Source: Deltaproteobacteria bacterium
Lineage (GTDB): Bacteria; Desulfobacterota; Syntrophia; Syntrophales; JACQWR01
DNA: 60,410 bases
Direction: 5' to 3'
Assembly (NCBI GenBank): GCA_026388415.1
Contig: JAPLJV010000041.1
Coordinates: 1 to 60,410, forward strand
A program made the position numbers and the translations under genes. The notes under the pieces were generated by a model that did not search any database, was not told the origin of the DNA, and was given only the letters and a program-made list of their open reading frames with translations. Positions 51,956-60,410 of the stretch are shown piece by piece (within the stretch, counting starts at the first letter, position 1; each line of letters opens with the position of its first letter).

Positions 51956-53643
51956 TTGTACAGCCCGATAATAATTTACAGGCGGCCCCGATGGCATTTT
52001 TTTCCTCCTTGAAAGGCGTTAGAGCGAAGCAGAGATTCCTGGCCTTCTTTGCGCTGTCGTTCCTCTTTCCCATCCTGATAGCCATTTTCATCATAAACAA
52101 TTACATCGAGCCCGTTGTCGGCAAGGACCAATACGCACTTTTCCACAATGCCTTTGATTTAGGCATTGCGGCCATGCTTTTCTTCCCCCTGATCAGTTTC
52201 TTCCTTATGTACCGCTGGCTTAGCACACTTGAAAATGTAACCGCCAATATTATGTCCAGGTCAGAGGCGATCGCCAGACGGGAAGATGAATTTGTAACCC
52301 AGCATATTGAAGAAGATCATGAATTTGCTGTACCGGCCACGGAGCATCATCCGGAAGAAAACGAAGTACAAACCCTTATCCGGTCCTTCAATACCATTTT
52401 CCAGACTGCGGCAGACCAACTGGCGGAGCGGAACCATCTGCGCGAACTCCTGGCGCGCTTGATCGGCATTGCCTCCAGCCTGACGGCGGAACTGGATTTT
52501 GACCGTCTCTTTCCCCTTGTTGTCGGCAATGTCACAGAGGCCATGCTGGCGGAGCGAACCAGCATGTACGTTGTGGACTGGGAGAACCGGGAACTATGGA
52601 CCAAGGTTTCAGAAGGGGTAAGGCAGATCCGCCTCCCCATGGGGCAGGGAATCAGTGGCCGCGTTGCCGAAACGGGAGAGATGCTCAATGTCATTGACGC
52701 TTGGGAATTACCCTACTTTGACCGCTCCTTCGATCTGAATAATAACTTCCGAACCCGCTCCGTGCTCTGTCTGCCCATTAAGAACCGCGCCGGAGAAACC
52801 ATTGGCGTGCTTCAGGTTATCAATAAGAAAGGCAAGGATCGTTTCGATGAGGAAGATGAGACTTTCATGAGAGGGCTAACCTCTCAGATCGCCATTGCCC
52901 TCGAGAATTCAATCCTCGTTGACGAAATTCTGCTCTCCTTCAACAGTTCGATGACCACTCTGTCCGCCATCGTTGATGCGCGACATCACTTTACGGCGGG
53001 CCATTCCGACCGGGTTAAGGAATATTCCCTGATGATTGCGACAGAAATGAACCTGCCCAAAGAAAAAATCGAGCCTCTGAAATATGCCGCCCTGCTGCAT
53101 GACATCGGCAAGATCGGCATTCGGGACGACGTCCTGATGAAGGCCGGCGCTTTCACTCCGGAGGACTGGGTGGAGATGAAGGCTCACCCCTCCAAAACGA
53201 GGACGATCCTGGACAATTTCCACTTCTCCCGCAACTTGAGACAGGTCCCGGAGATCGCCTGCCGGCACCATGAAAAGATGGATGGAACCGGTTATCCCGA
53301 TGGTCTTACGGGCGATCATTTACCACTGGGTTCCAGAATTATTGCCGTGGCCGATGTGTTCGACGCCCTGACCTCGCGGCGGGATTATCCCAAATATGCC
53401 TTTGGTGAAACCATGGATAGTGAACCCATGCCGCTGCACCGGGTGATTGCAATTCTCCGGCAGGATGCCGGCAATCATTATGACCCGCAGGTTGTGTCCG
53501 CCTTTATGAAGACGCTCCCTCAAGCCCTGCTCCGGTACCGCGGTGAACATTTTACTGCCGCTTACGTTGATGACACGCTCCAGGAACTCAGCCCGGAACT
53601 ATTATCGGGGAAGATAATTTCGTCTCCTGTGAACATTAAATAA
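51940..53643 (+). CDS. Membrane GAF-HD-GYP protein (probable c-di-GMP phosphodiesterase)
   Basis: The protein has two N-terminal membrane helices (LAFFALSFLFPILIAIFII and AAMLFFPLISFFLMYRW), a HAMP-like linker, a GAF sensor domain (about 190-320) and an HD-GYP domain with HDIGKIGIRDDVLMK and HHEKMDGTGYPDGL. HD-GYP domains degrade c-di-GMP. With the TTG at 51940 (purine-rich GGAGG upstream) it has 567 aa; the first ATG at 51991 would lose 17 residues and place the repeat outside the gene. It runs straight into the ABC exporter gene (TAA then ATG). Confidence 0.87.
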   Translation: MKSVPLVQPDNNLQAAPMAFFSSLKGVRAKQRFLAFFALSFLFPILIAIFIINNYIEPVVGKDQYALFHNAFDLGIAAMLFFPLISFFLMYRWLSTLENVTANIMSRSEAIARREDEFVTQHIEEDHEFAVPATEHHPEENEVQTLIRSFNTIFQTAADQLAERNHLRELLARLIGIASSLTAELDFDRLFPLVVGNVTEAMLAERTSMYVVDWENRELWTKVSEGVRQIRLPMGQGISGRVAETGEMLNVIDAWELPYFDRSFDLNNNFRTRSVLCLPIKNRAGETIGVLQVINKKGKDRFDEEDETFMRGLTSQIAIALENSILVDEILLSFNSSMTTLSAIVDARHHFTAGHSDRVKEYSLMIATEMNLPKEKIEPLKYAALLHDIGKIGIRDDVLMKAGAFTPEDWVEMKAHPSKTRTILDNFHFSRNLRQVPEIACRHHEKMDGTGYPDGLTGDHLPLGSRIIAVADVFDALTSRRDYPKYAFGETMDSEPMPLHRVIAILRQDAGNHYDPQVVSAFMKTLPQALLRYRGEHFTAAYVDDTLQELSPELLSGKIISSPVNIK

Positions 53644-55416
53644 ATGCCACATCACAGCCGTGACTTCAATCGCCCTCCCGGCAGCTCTTTAAAGCCCTTG
53701 CGGGCCATGGTCCCTTTGCTGCGACCCTACTTGGGCGTCGTACTTGGGGCGCTGGTCGCCTTATTGCTTGCCTCGGGCGCCTTTCTGGCGCTGCCCGTCG
53801 CAGTGCGTTATGTCATTGATTTCGGTTTCTCCGCCTCTAATGCTGCCACGATTGATCGGTATTTCACGCTTTTTCTGGGCATCGCCCTGCTGTTCGGGAT
53901 CTTCGGCGCGGCGCGCACCTACCTGGTAAACTGGCTCGGTGAGCGGGTGGCGGCGGACCTGCGAAAAAAAGTTTATGATCATGTGATCCGCATGGACCTG
54001 ACCTTTTTCGAAGTCACCAAGACCGGCGAGGTGCTTTCGCGCCTGGCCGCCGATACAACGCTGATTCAAGCGATCTCCGGGGCCGGGCTCTCGATCATTC
54101 TGCGCTCTTCCATCCAGCTTGGCGGCGCCCTGGTGCTGCTCGCCATTACCAATCCGCGGCTCATGAGTTACATCGTGGTATTGGTGCCGGCGGTGCTGGC
54201 ACCCATCCTGGCCGTCGGCCGCTGGGTAAGGCGCTTATCCCGGGCTTCTCAGGACCGCCTGGCCGAGGCGGGCGGGTTGGCCGGCGAGACCATAAACGCG
54301 ATTCAAACAGTGCAGGCGTTTACCGCAGAGGAGTCGTCCAGCCACCGCTTCAGCGGGATGGTCCAGGTAAGCTTCGCCACCGCCGTGCGCCGCATCAAGG
54401 CCCGAGCCCTGTTTTCCACCGTGGCCACAACCGGCCTGTTCGGCGCGCTGATTGTAGTGCTTTGGATCGGCGCCCGGGCGGTGCTGGGGGGCGAGATGAC
54501 GGGGGGCGAACTGGGTCAGTTCGTCATTTATGCAATGGTGGTGGCCATGTCGGCGGCCTCCTTGAGCGAGGTGTGGGGTGAACTGCAGCAGGCGGCCGGC
54601 GCGATGGAACGGCTCCTGGAACTGCTCAATGCTAAACCAGCAATTGAGTCCCCCGTAAATCCCACGGCACTGCCTGACACCCGCGCCGGCCGCATTCGCT
54701 TCGACAAAGTTTCCTTCAGTTACCCGTCGCGCCCCGATACCCTGGCGATAAATGATTTTGACCTGGAGATTTTGCCCGGCGAGAAGGTGGCCTTTGTCGG
54801 TCCATCCGGCGCAGGCAAGAGTACGGTCTTCCAGTTACTGCTGCGCTTCTACTCACCCAGGGAGGGACGTATTATCATCAACGGCGTTGATATCGCCAGG
54901 GCGCGGCCGGAAGACGTGCGCGCCCGCGTCGGCATCGTCCCTCAGGAAACGGTTATCTTTGGGGCCAGCGCCCGGGAAAACATCCGCTTCGGTCGCCCAG
55001 GGGCGACAGATGAAGAGATAGGAGCGGCGGCCCGAGCGGCGGCGGCGGATGGATTTATCCGGCGCCTGCCGCTGGGCTACGACTCTTTCCTCGGAGAACG
55101 CGGAACGCGGCTATCGGGAGGGCAGAAACAGCGGATCGCCATTGCCCGGGCGATCCTCAAGGATCCGCCGATCCTGCTGCTCGACGAAGCGACCAGTTCC
55201 TTGGACGCCGCAAGCGAACGTCTGGTGCAGGAGGCGCTGGAATACCTGGAGAAGGGCCGCACGACAATTGTTATCGCCCATCGTCTGGCCACGGTGCTGA
55301 AAGCTGACCGCATCGTCGTCATGCAGGAAGGGAGAATTATCGCCATCGGCCGTCATGAAGAATTGGTCCGCCGCAATGCTCTGTATGCCAGACTCGCCGA
55401 ACTGCAATTTGTCTAA
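53644..55416 (+). CDS. MsbA-like ABC exporter, fused permease and ATPase
   Basis: This 590-aa half-transporter has six membrane helices in the first 310 residues and a nucleotide-binding domain: Walker A GPSGAGKST, Q-loop IVPQETVIFGAS, signature LSGGQKQRIAIARAI, Walker B ILLLDEATSSLD and the H-loop IAHRLATV. It resembles MsbA and other lipid or drug exporters and should work as a homodimer. The ATG directly follows the HD-GYP stop codon, so both share a transcript. Substrate unknown; LPS lipid A is a possibility, given the LPS genes in this genome. Confidence 0.92.
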   Translation: MPHHSRDFNRPPGSSLKPLRAMVPLLRPYLGVVLGALVALLLASGAFLALPVAVRYVIDFGFSASNAATIDRYFTLFLGIALLFGIFGAARTYLVNWLGERVAADLRKKVYDHVIRMDLTFFEVTKTGEVLSRLAADTTLIQAISGAGLSIILRSSIQLGGALVLLAITNPRLMSYIVVLVPAVLAPILAVGRWVRRLSRASQDRLAEAGGLAGETINAIQTVQAFTAEESSSHRFSGMVQVSFATAVRRIKARALFSTVATTGLFGALIVVLWIGARAVLGGEMTGGELGQFVIYAMVVAMSAASLSEVWGELQQAAGAMERLLELLNAKPAIESPVNPTALPDTRAGRIRFDKVSFSYPSRPDTLAINDFDLEILPGEKVAFVGPSGAGKSTVFQLLLRFYSPREGRIIINGVDIARARPEDVRARVGIVPQETVIFGASARENIRFGRPGATDEEIGAAARAAAADGFIRRLPLGYDSFLGERGTRLSGGQKQRIAIARAILKDPPILLLDEATSSLDAASERLVQEALEYLEKGRTTIVIAHRLATVLKADRIVVMQEGRIIAIGRHEELVRRNALYARLAELQFV

Positions 55417-55501
55417 CCCCTATATCGGGCGTTGCTTTATCCGTCCTCATTTGTTAGCCTGCGAACTGAAACAAGATGTCAACGGGAGGTTGACGCTTTT
55501 T

Positions 55502-56080
55502 ATGACCGATGTCGTATGGCATATTTACCTCGGTGAAATACCCCATGGTCGGGAAGGGAATTATTGGGTGAGCTTTGAAAGCGATCCGGCACTGAAAGTG
55601 ACGAAGGCCAATATCTATGGCCGCTGTCTGCCCTGCATCCAAAATCTTTATGAGCATCTGCAGCAAGGTCGTCAAGAGATCGCCCTCGGCACGGCCCTCC
55701 ATTGCTGGAAGATAACTGCGGTCGTTCGGGACTTGGATGAAGCCGTGGCCCTGCTTACGGAGTTTGAAAAGAGATTCCCCCAGGGGCATGTTTACGGGAA
55801 AATGGGCAATGGCAGGCCCGGCGCAACGACTAATGTCGTTGTCTTCCATGCGGAAAACGAAGCGGAGAGGGATCGCCTGCAAGATGCTCTGACTCAGTGC
55901 GTAGAGTCGCTGGACATTAGTGCGCCCGTACAGATCTCACGAGGTTGCGCCGTCCTCTACCACGATATCCTGGGCGATGGAAGGAATTGGCAGCCCGTGA
56001 CCGCGATCAAACATCCGGAAAACGTGGCCCCGTTGCTGGCAAAAATTAAAGAACTTCTGTACCGATCGGCAATCTCGTGA
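55502..56080 (+). CDS. Unknown soluble protein, 192 aa
   Basis: From ATG at 55502 (GGGAGG about 12 bases upstream) it reads MTDVVWHIYLGEIPHGREGNYW and ends ELLYRSAIS. I do not recognise the family. It has no signal peptide or membrane helix. Mixed alpha/beta features appear, with a Cys-x2-Cys (GRCLPCIQNLYEHL) and a repeated-looking half (EAVALLTEFEKRFPQGHVYGKMG, ERDRLQDALTQCVESLD). It follows the ABC exporter by 85 bp and is probably in the same transcript. An in-frame start at 55355 would overlap the exporter gene and is less likely. Confidence 0.6.
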   Translation: MTDVVWHIYLGEIPHGREGNYWVSFESDPALKVTKANIYGRCLPCIQNLYEHLQQGRQEIALGTALHCWKITAVVRDLDEAVALLTEFEKRFPQGHVYGKMGNGRPGATTNVVVFHAENEAERDRLQDALTQCVESLDISAPVQISRGCAVLYHDILGDGRNWQPVTAIKHPENVAPLLAKIKELLYRSAIS

Positions 56081-56227
56081 AGTTTTCACAATTATCGGAC
56101 CGGCAAGGATCATATGAATTACTTCCCTCCCGCATATATTTCATTGATAATGAACGTGGTTTTGGTTACCGGGAGGAGTTGCTGCTGCCGACTTAGTAAC
56201 AGGTTCATTCACCTCTTCCTAAAACAT

Positions 56228-58048
56228 CTATTGCCGCTTACGGTCTTTGCCGGGGTACGTTAACACCTTGCTTTTCTGGTAAGTTCGCGCTCCCTCATTG
56301 GTCGGCCTTTTAGGATAATCCGGCCGTTTGTCTTTGGCGGGACTGATGACGACGTGTTTGCCGTTGATCATGAGGCCCGCAAAGGCTCCCAAAACCTGGG
56401 AAGAGAAGGTGTTTTCCACTTCCAGCATCGTTGACGTGTTCATGATTTCTATCTTGCCGAACCGGATGCCGCGATTGCCCGTGGCGTCGTTGATCTCGCC
56501 GATCAGGCGGCCCGGATTGGCGCCGTCTTTCTTGCCCACATTGATGATGAAGCGGGTAAATTGCCCGGTGGAGGCTGATTTGGCGATCTTACCTGGGGAC
56601 AGATTTGAAATCTGCCCCTTCCTGTTGGCAGGCAAACTTGCAACCTGTCCCCTCCCCTGCTTTGAAATCTGTCCCCCCTTGTACTGGCCTCCCCCCCTGA
56701 TTTCGTGGCTTTTCTTATATTCCACTACATTCAGATCCGGGGCGTTCCGGTAATATTCCAGGAAACGATTGAACTCAACGGAAACAAATCTTTTGATCAG
56801 CTCCTCGCGATCCAGATCCGCCAGGGTGGCCATGATAGCCGGCAGAAAGGGATCAATCTGCTTATGCTCAACTTCGACCTGTTTCATGATTTCGATCAGC
56901 CGGAGCAGTTGTTTTTCGCAGACCTCCTGTCCCGATGGGATAGGTTGCTTCTGGAATGTCCTTTTGAGCTTGCCTTCGATCTCGGCAATCCGATGCTTTT
57001 CCCGCAGATGGATAATGGCAATGGAGATCCCCGCCTTGCCAGCCCGGCCAGTGCGGCCACTCCGGTGGATGTATTGGGAGGTTTCGTCGGGCAGATTGTA
57101 ATTGATCACGTGGGTCAGGTCAGTGACATCGAGACCGCGGGCGGCGACATCGGTGGCCACCAGCAACTGCAGATTCCTGCGGCGGAATTTATTCATCACC
57201 AGGTCCCGCTGGGCTTGCGAAAGTTCACCGTGCAGGGCGTCGGCATTATAGCCGTCCTGCATAAGCTTGTCGGCCACTTCCTGGGTCTCCTGGCGCGTGC
57301 GGCAGAAGATAATGGAATAGATATCCGGGTTGCTGTCCACGATTCTTTTTAAGGCCGGATAACGGTCTTTGGCCTGGACCATGTAATAGACATGATCCAC
57401 GTTCTCGGCGCCTGCATTACGGCGGCCCACGGTTACCTCAACCGGGTCGGTCATGTATTTGTCGGCAATGGCGGACACTTCCCGGGACATGGTGGCCGAG
57501 AACAGCAGGGTATTCTTCTCTGCCGGCGTTTCGGCCAGGATGGCGTTCAGTTCATCCTGAAAGCCCATCTGCAGCATCTCTTCGGCTTCGTCCAGAACAA
57601 CCGTGCGGATGGCTTTGATATTTACTTTGCCGCGCCGCATCAGATCGTGCAGCCGTCCGGGAGTGGCGACGATAATCTGGATTCCCCGCCGCAGGGCGTT
57701 GATCTGCGTCTCGATACTGGCCCCACCGTACACCGCCAGGATAGTTATCCCAGGGAGATACCTGGCGTATGCGGTCATATCCTTGGCCACCTGGACGCAC
57801 AGTTCGCGGGTCGGACACAAGACGAGCGCCTGCGTTTGTTTGCGGTGGAGATCGGTCAACTGGAGCAGCGGTACGCCAAAAGCGGCAGTTTTACCGGTTC
57901 CCGTCTGTGCCAGCCCGATCATATCTACCTGCCTGGCCAGCAGGGTGGGGATTATCTGTTCCTGCACGGGGGTGGGTGTGGTAAAGCCCAGCTCCACAAG
58001 CCCCTTGAGGATGTCGTTATTGATGCCCAGTTCTGAAAATGGTGTCAT
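56228..58048 (-). CDS. deaD: DEAD-box RNA helicase (CsdA/DeaD-like) with in-frame repeat insertion
   Basis: This 606-aa helicase unwinds RNA in ribosome assembly or cold adaptation. The motifs are AQTGTGKTAAF (I), TPGRLHDL (Ib), LDEAEEML (II; DEAE, not DEAD), SATMSRE (III), DVAARGLDV (V) and HRSGRTGRAG (VI). A C-terminal RNA-binding domain (FTRFIINVGKKDGANPGRLIGEI) is as in DbpA/CsdA. The linker, about residues 458-486, is encoded by GGGGACA-type palindromic repeats in frame, giving GQISKQ, GQVASL and GQISNL. The insertion lies between domains, which explains why it is tolerated. Confidence 0.92.
   Translation of the reverse strand: MTPFSELGINNDILKGLVELGFTTPTPVQEQIIPTLLARQVDMIGLAQTGTGKTAAFGVPLLQLTDLHRKQTQALVLCPTRELCVQVAKDMTAYARYLPGITILAVYGGASIETQINALRRGIQIIVATPGRLHDLMRRGKVNIKAIRTVVLDEAEEMLQMGFQDELNAILAETPAEKNTLLFSATMSREVSAIADKYMTDPVEVTVGRRNAGAENVDHVYYMVQAKDRYPALKRIVDSNPDIYSIIFCRTRQETQEVADKLMQDGYNADALHGELSQAQRDLVMNKFRRRNLQLLVATDVAARGLDVTDLTHVINYNLPDETSQYIHRSGRTGRAGKAGISIAIIHLREKHRIAEIEGKLKRTFQKQPIPSGQEVCEKQLLRLIEIMKQVEVEHKQIDPFLPAIMATLADLDREELIKRFVSVEFNRFLEYYRNAPDLNVVEYKKSHEIRGGGQYKGGQISKQGRGQVASLPANRKGQISNLSPGKIAKSASTGQFTRFIINVGKKDGANPGRLIGEINDATGNRGIRFGKIEIMNTSTMLEVENTFSSQVLGAFAGLMINGKHVVISPAKDKRPDYPKRPTNEGARTYQKSKVLTYPGKDRKRQ
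56595..56676. repeat. Cluster of three GGGGACA-family repeats inside the helicase gene
   Basis: A nearly full palindrome occupies 56595-56618 (begins GGGGACAGATTTG, ends TCTGCCCC). Two half-elements follow: AACTTGCAACCTGTCCCC ending at 56652, and TTTGAAATCTGTCCCC at 56661-56676. All are read in frame by the helicase gene on the minus strand. Confidence 0.7.
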
Positions 58049-58079
58049 GTCGTTTTATTCAACCTTCTTTCATTTTTCG

Positions 58080-60410
58080 TTACATAAACCGGCGCAAAAA
58101 GCGACCGGTGAGAGATTCATCGTTTTTGACCACTTCCTCGGGCGTGCCGTTCGCCACTATCCGCCCACCGCCCGGCCCTCCTTCGGGACCCAGATCAATA
58201 ATATAATCAGCCGATTTTATGACGTCCAGGTTGTGTTCAATAACCACAAGCGTATTGCCCATATCCACCAAGCGCATGAGGACCTCGAGCAGCTTTCTGA
58301 TATCATCGAAGTGCAGACCGATCGTCGGTTCATCGAGGATATAGAGGGTATTGCTGTTCGTCCGTTTGGCTAATTCCCGGGAAAGCTTTATTCTCTGCGC
58401 CTCTCCGCCCGACAGGGTCGTCGCCGACTGTCCGAGGCGGATGTAACCCAAACCTACGTCGCTCAAGAATTGCAGCTTGGATCTGAGCGACGGTATATTC
58501 GTGAAGAAGGTAAGCGCCTGCTCGACCGTCATATCCAGCACATCGGCAATGCTTTTGTCTTTATACTTGATTTCCTGGGTATCCTGGTTAAAGCGCCTTC
58601 CCGCGCAAACATCACAGGTGACGTAAACATCGGGCAGGAAATGCATCTCGATCTTGATCAGGCCGTTTCCCTCGCAGGATTCGCACCGGCCCCCCTTGAC
58701 GTTGAAACTGAAGCGGCCCGGCTTGTAACCCCTGATCCTGGCCTCCGGCAGTCCGGCAAACAGATCGCGGATCGGCGTGAATATCCCCGTATAGGTGGAT
58801 GGATTCGAGCGGGGCGTCCGACCGATGGGCTGCTGATTGATCATGATAGTGCGCTCGACGTCGCCCAGATCAACTATCCGTTTTATTTTGACTGGATTAC
58901 CGCTCCAGGAAGTAGGGGCGACGCAGGCATCGCCCCTACTGAATTGCCGCGCCATTGCTCCATAGAGGGTTTCAATCACCATGGTGCTCTTGCCGGAACC
59001 GGAAACGCCCGTGACAGCGGTAAAAATACCTACGGGGATACGGATGTCAATATCCTTCAGGTTGTGCTCGTGTGCCCCTTCCAGAACAATGAACCTTGTT
59101 GCCTGGCGGCGCCTGGGCGGCACGGGAATGGAGAGACGGCCAGAGAGATAGCCGCCCGTGAGGGAATTTTTGTCCTGACAAATTTCTGCCGGCGTGCCCT
59201 GAAAAGTCACCTCGCCTCCCTGCAGGCCGGCGCCCGGTCCCATATCAATGATATAATCTGATTTCAGCATCATGTCGGCGTCATGTTCGACGACCAGGAC
59301 CGTATTCCCCATATCGCGCAGCCTTTTAAGCGTGGCGATGAGCCGCTCGTTGTCGCTCTGGTGCAGACCGATCGTGGGCTCGTCCAGCACATAAAGCACG
59401 CCGACCAGGCCGGAGCCGATCTGGGTGGCCAGACGGATGCGCTGCGCCTCGCCGCCGGAAAGGCTGGTTGCCGAGCGATCCAGACTCAGATAGGTTAGCC
59501 CTACATCGAGCAAAAAACGCAGCCGCTCCTTGATCTCCTTCATGATCCGCTCGGAAATCAGCCACTCCTGAGAGGTCAGGTCAAGGTGGGTGAAGAATTC
59601 CATACACTCCGCGATAGACAGGGAACAGACTTGATGGATATTCCGGCCCGCTACCGTTACGGCCAGGCTTTCTTTCTTTAATCGCGTGCCCGCGCAGGCC
59701 GGGCACTCCGTCAGGCTGATGTATTTTTCCAGTTCGCTGCGCACCGCCGGAGAGTCCGTCTCACGGTAACGCCGATCCAGACGGTTGAGGACGCCCTCAA
59801 AGGGCTTGGTGTAAAAGAACCGCTGCCCGCCCTTATCGAGGTGAAAACGGATTTCCTCCTTATCCGACCCATGAAGAATGACCCTTCGCACGTTTTCAGG
59901 CAAGGAGTTAAAACTGGTATTGACATCAAAGTGATAGTGCTTGGCCAGAATGTCGAGCAATTGATGATAATGCAGGGAATGGCGACCGGCCCAGGGGGCA
60001 ATGGCGCCTTCGCGCAGCGACAGCTCACGGTCCGGCGCAATTAGCTCCTCATCAAAGTACATCTTGCTGCCCAATCCCGCACATTCAGGACAGGCCCCGT
60101 AAGGGCTGTTGAAGGAAAAGATCCGCGGCGCCAGCTCCGGTACGCCGATGCCGCATTCCGGACAGGAGTATTTTTCGCTGAATAACACCTCCGCGCCGCC
60201 CGCATCCACCTTCACGAGTCCCTCGGCCAATCCTGAAGCCAGCTCCAGTGAGTCCCGGAGACGCTTTCTGACCCGATCGTTTAATATCAGCCGGTCCACG
60301 AACACATCAATGTCGTGACGCTTGTTCTTGTCGAGGACTATGTCTTCACCCAGCTCCCGGGGGAGGCCGTCAATACGAACCCGGACATAGCCTTCTTTCT
60401 GCAACTTTTT
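58080..60410 (-). CDS. uvrA: UvrA excinuclease subunit, N-terminus cut by window edge
   Basis: The frame is open to the right edge, showing about 775 residues of the damage-recognition ATPase of nucleotide excision repair. It includes both zinc modules (YSCPECGIGVPEL with GACPECAGLG; GGRCESCEGNG with VTCDVCAGRRF), the first ABC signature LSGGEAQRIRLATQ, second Walker A GVSGSGKST, second signature LSGGEAQRIKLSRE and two LDEPTIGLH Walker B motifs. The first Walker A lies off-window. Residues encoded at about 58905-58945 form an unusual insertion (SRGDACVAPTSWSGNP) from a palindromic repeat, between LYGAMARQF and VKIKRIVDL. The stop is at 58080. Confidence 0.96.
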   Translation of the reverse strand, partial: KKLQKEGYVRVRIDGLPRELGEDIVLDKNKRHDIDVFVDRLILNDRVRKRLRDSLELASGLAEGLVKVDAGGAEVLFSEKYSCPECGIGVPELAPRIFSFNSPYGACPECAGLGSKMYFDEELIAPDRELSLREGAIAPWAGRHSLHYHQLLDILAKHYHFDVNTSFNSLPENVRRVILHGSDKEEIRFHLDKGGQRFFYTKPFEGVLNRLDRRYRETDSPAVRSELEKYISLTECPACAGTRLKKESLAVTVAGRNIHQVCSLSIAECMEFFTHLDLTSQEWLISERIMKEIKERLRFLLDVGLTYLSLDRSATSLSGGEAQRIRLATQIGSGLVGVLYVLDEPTIGLHQSDNERLIATLKRLRDMGNTVLVVEHDADMMLKSDYIIDMGPGAGLQGGEVTFQGTPAEICQDKNSLTGGYLSGRLSIPVPPRRRQATRFIVLEGAHEHNLKDIDIRIPVGIFTAVTGVSGSGKSTMVIETLYGAMARQFSRGDACVAPTSWSGNPVKIKRIVDLGDVERTIMINQQPIGRTPRSNPSTYTGIFTPIRDLFAGLPEARIRGYKPGRFSFNVKGGRCESCEGNGLIKIEMHFLPDVYVTCDVCAGRRFNQDTQEIKYKDKSIADVLDMTVEQALTFFTNIPSLRSKLQFLSDVGLGYIRLGQSATTLSGGEAQRIKLSRELAKRTNSNTLYILDEPTIGLHFDDIRKLLEVLMRLVDMGNTLVVIEHNLDVIKSADYIIDLGPEGGPGGGRIVANGTPEEVVKNDESLTGRFLRRFM
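58911..58940. repeat. REP-like palindrome AGTAGGGGCGA inside uvrA
   Basis: The arm AGTAGGGGCGA (58911-58921) pairs with TCGCCCCTACT (58930-58940) around an 8-base loop, 11 perfect base pairs. It is read in frame on the minus strand by uvrA. It resembles GTAGGGGCG dispersed palindromes seen widely in bacterial genomes (recalled). Confidence 0.75.

Noticed and set aside
56114-56227. Short plus-strand frame starting ATGAATTACTTCC
   Set aside because: It runs into the convergent helicase gene, is Cys/Leu-rich without family features, and its AAGGA is too close to the ATG.
1-60410. tRNA, rRNA, CRISPR arrays and intact insertion sequences
   Set aside because: No T-loop plus acceptor pairing, no rRNA-like stretch, no regularly spaced direct repeats and no transposase gene were found in any gap, although gaps were read only by eye.

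Overview
This window is a chromosomal segment of an anaerobic bacterium of the deltaproteobacterial type, most likely a Syntrophus/Smithella-like member of Desulfobacterota. The basis is a Re-type citrate synthase-like enzyme, a class III ribonucleotide reductase-like protein, a bacterial ferredoxin:thioredoxin reductase with glutaredoxin, and dispersed GGGGACA-type palindromes that I associate with these genomes. The lineage is inferred from gene content, not from a marker alignment.

Layout. 1-5130: an RND/MMPL exporter (cut by the left edge) and a YCF48-like beta-propeller protein, divergent from a TetR regulator; three copies of one 15-bp element lie between them, and one copy sits inside the exporter operon's promoter. 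A small outer-membrane-protein remnant follows. 5179-11133: a tripartite RND multidrug pump (adaptor, inner-membrane pump, TolC-like channel). 11082-11748: glutaredoxin and ferredoxin:thioredoxin reductase. 11775-21968: a defence island with a restriction endonuclease/methyltransferase pair whose recognition domain looks swapped in, then a rightward trio (GmrSD-like DUF262/DUF1524 nuclease, a 69-aa Cys4 mini-protein, a membrane-anchored protein with three S1-like domains), then a RelE-type toxin-antitoxin pair. The trio is the best candidate for an undescribed system.

22061-36935: housekeeping genes with some novelties: a conserved 59-aa protein, a UPF0182 membrane protein, a UvrD-family helicase, PilZ and PilT-like proteins, the Re-citrate synthase-like enzyme with a C-terminal Cache-like domain, aspS and hisS, and a methylthioadenosine phosphorylase/adenine deaminase salvage pair. 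36976-45462: a leftward cell-envelope operon (PLD-like protein, periplasmic binding protein, SurE, KdsD, phosphohexomutase), then grpE-dnaK and gmhA. 45595-49961: an HD-domain dNTPase-like protein with an NrdD-like reductase that seems to lack its radical glycine, and QueF with a long disordered tail. 49972-60410: an LsrF-like aldolase with a zinc dehydrogenase, an HD-GYP protein, an MsbA-like ABC exporter, an unknown protein, a DeaD-like helicase and UvrA (cut by the right edge).

Palindromic repeats run through the window. Some are intergenic, one overlaps a probable start codon, and two sit in frame inside the helicase and uvrA genes, where they add short peptides to conserved proteins. No tRNA, rRNA, CRISPR array or intact insertion sequence was seen. 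All alignments and domain names come from reading the sequence by eye; none was confirmed by a database search.
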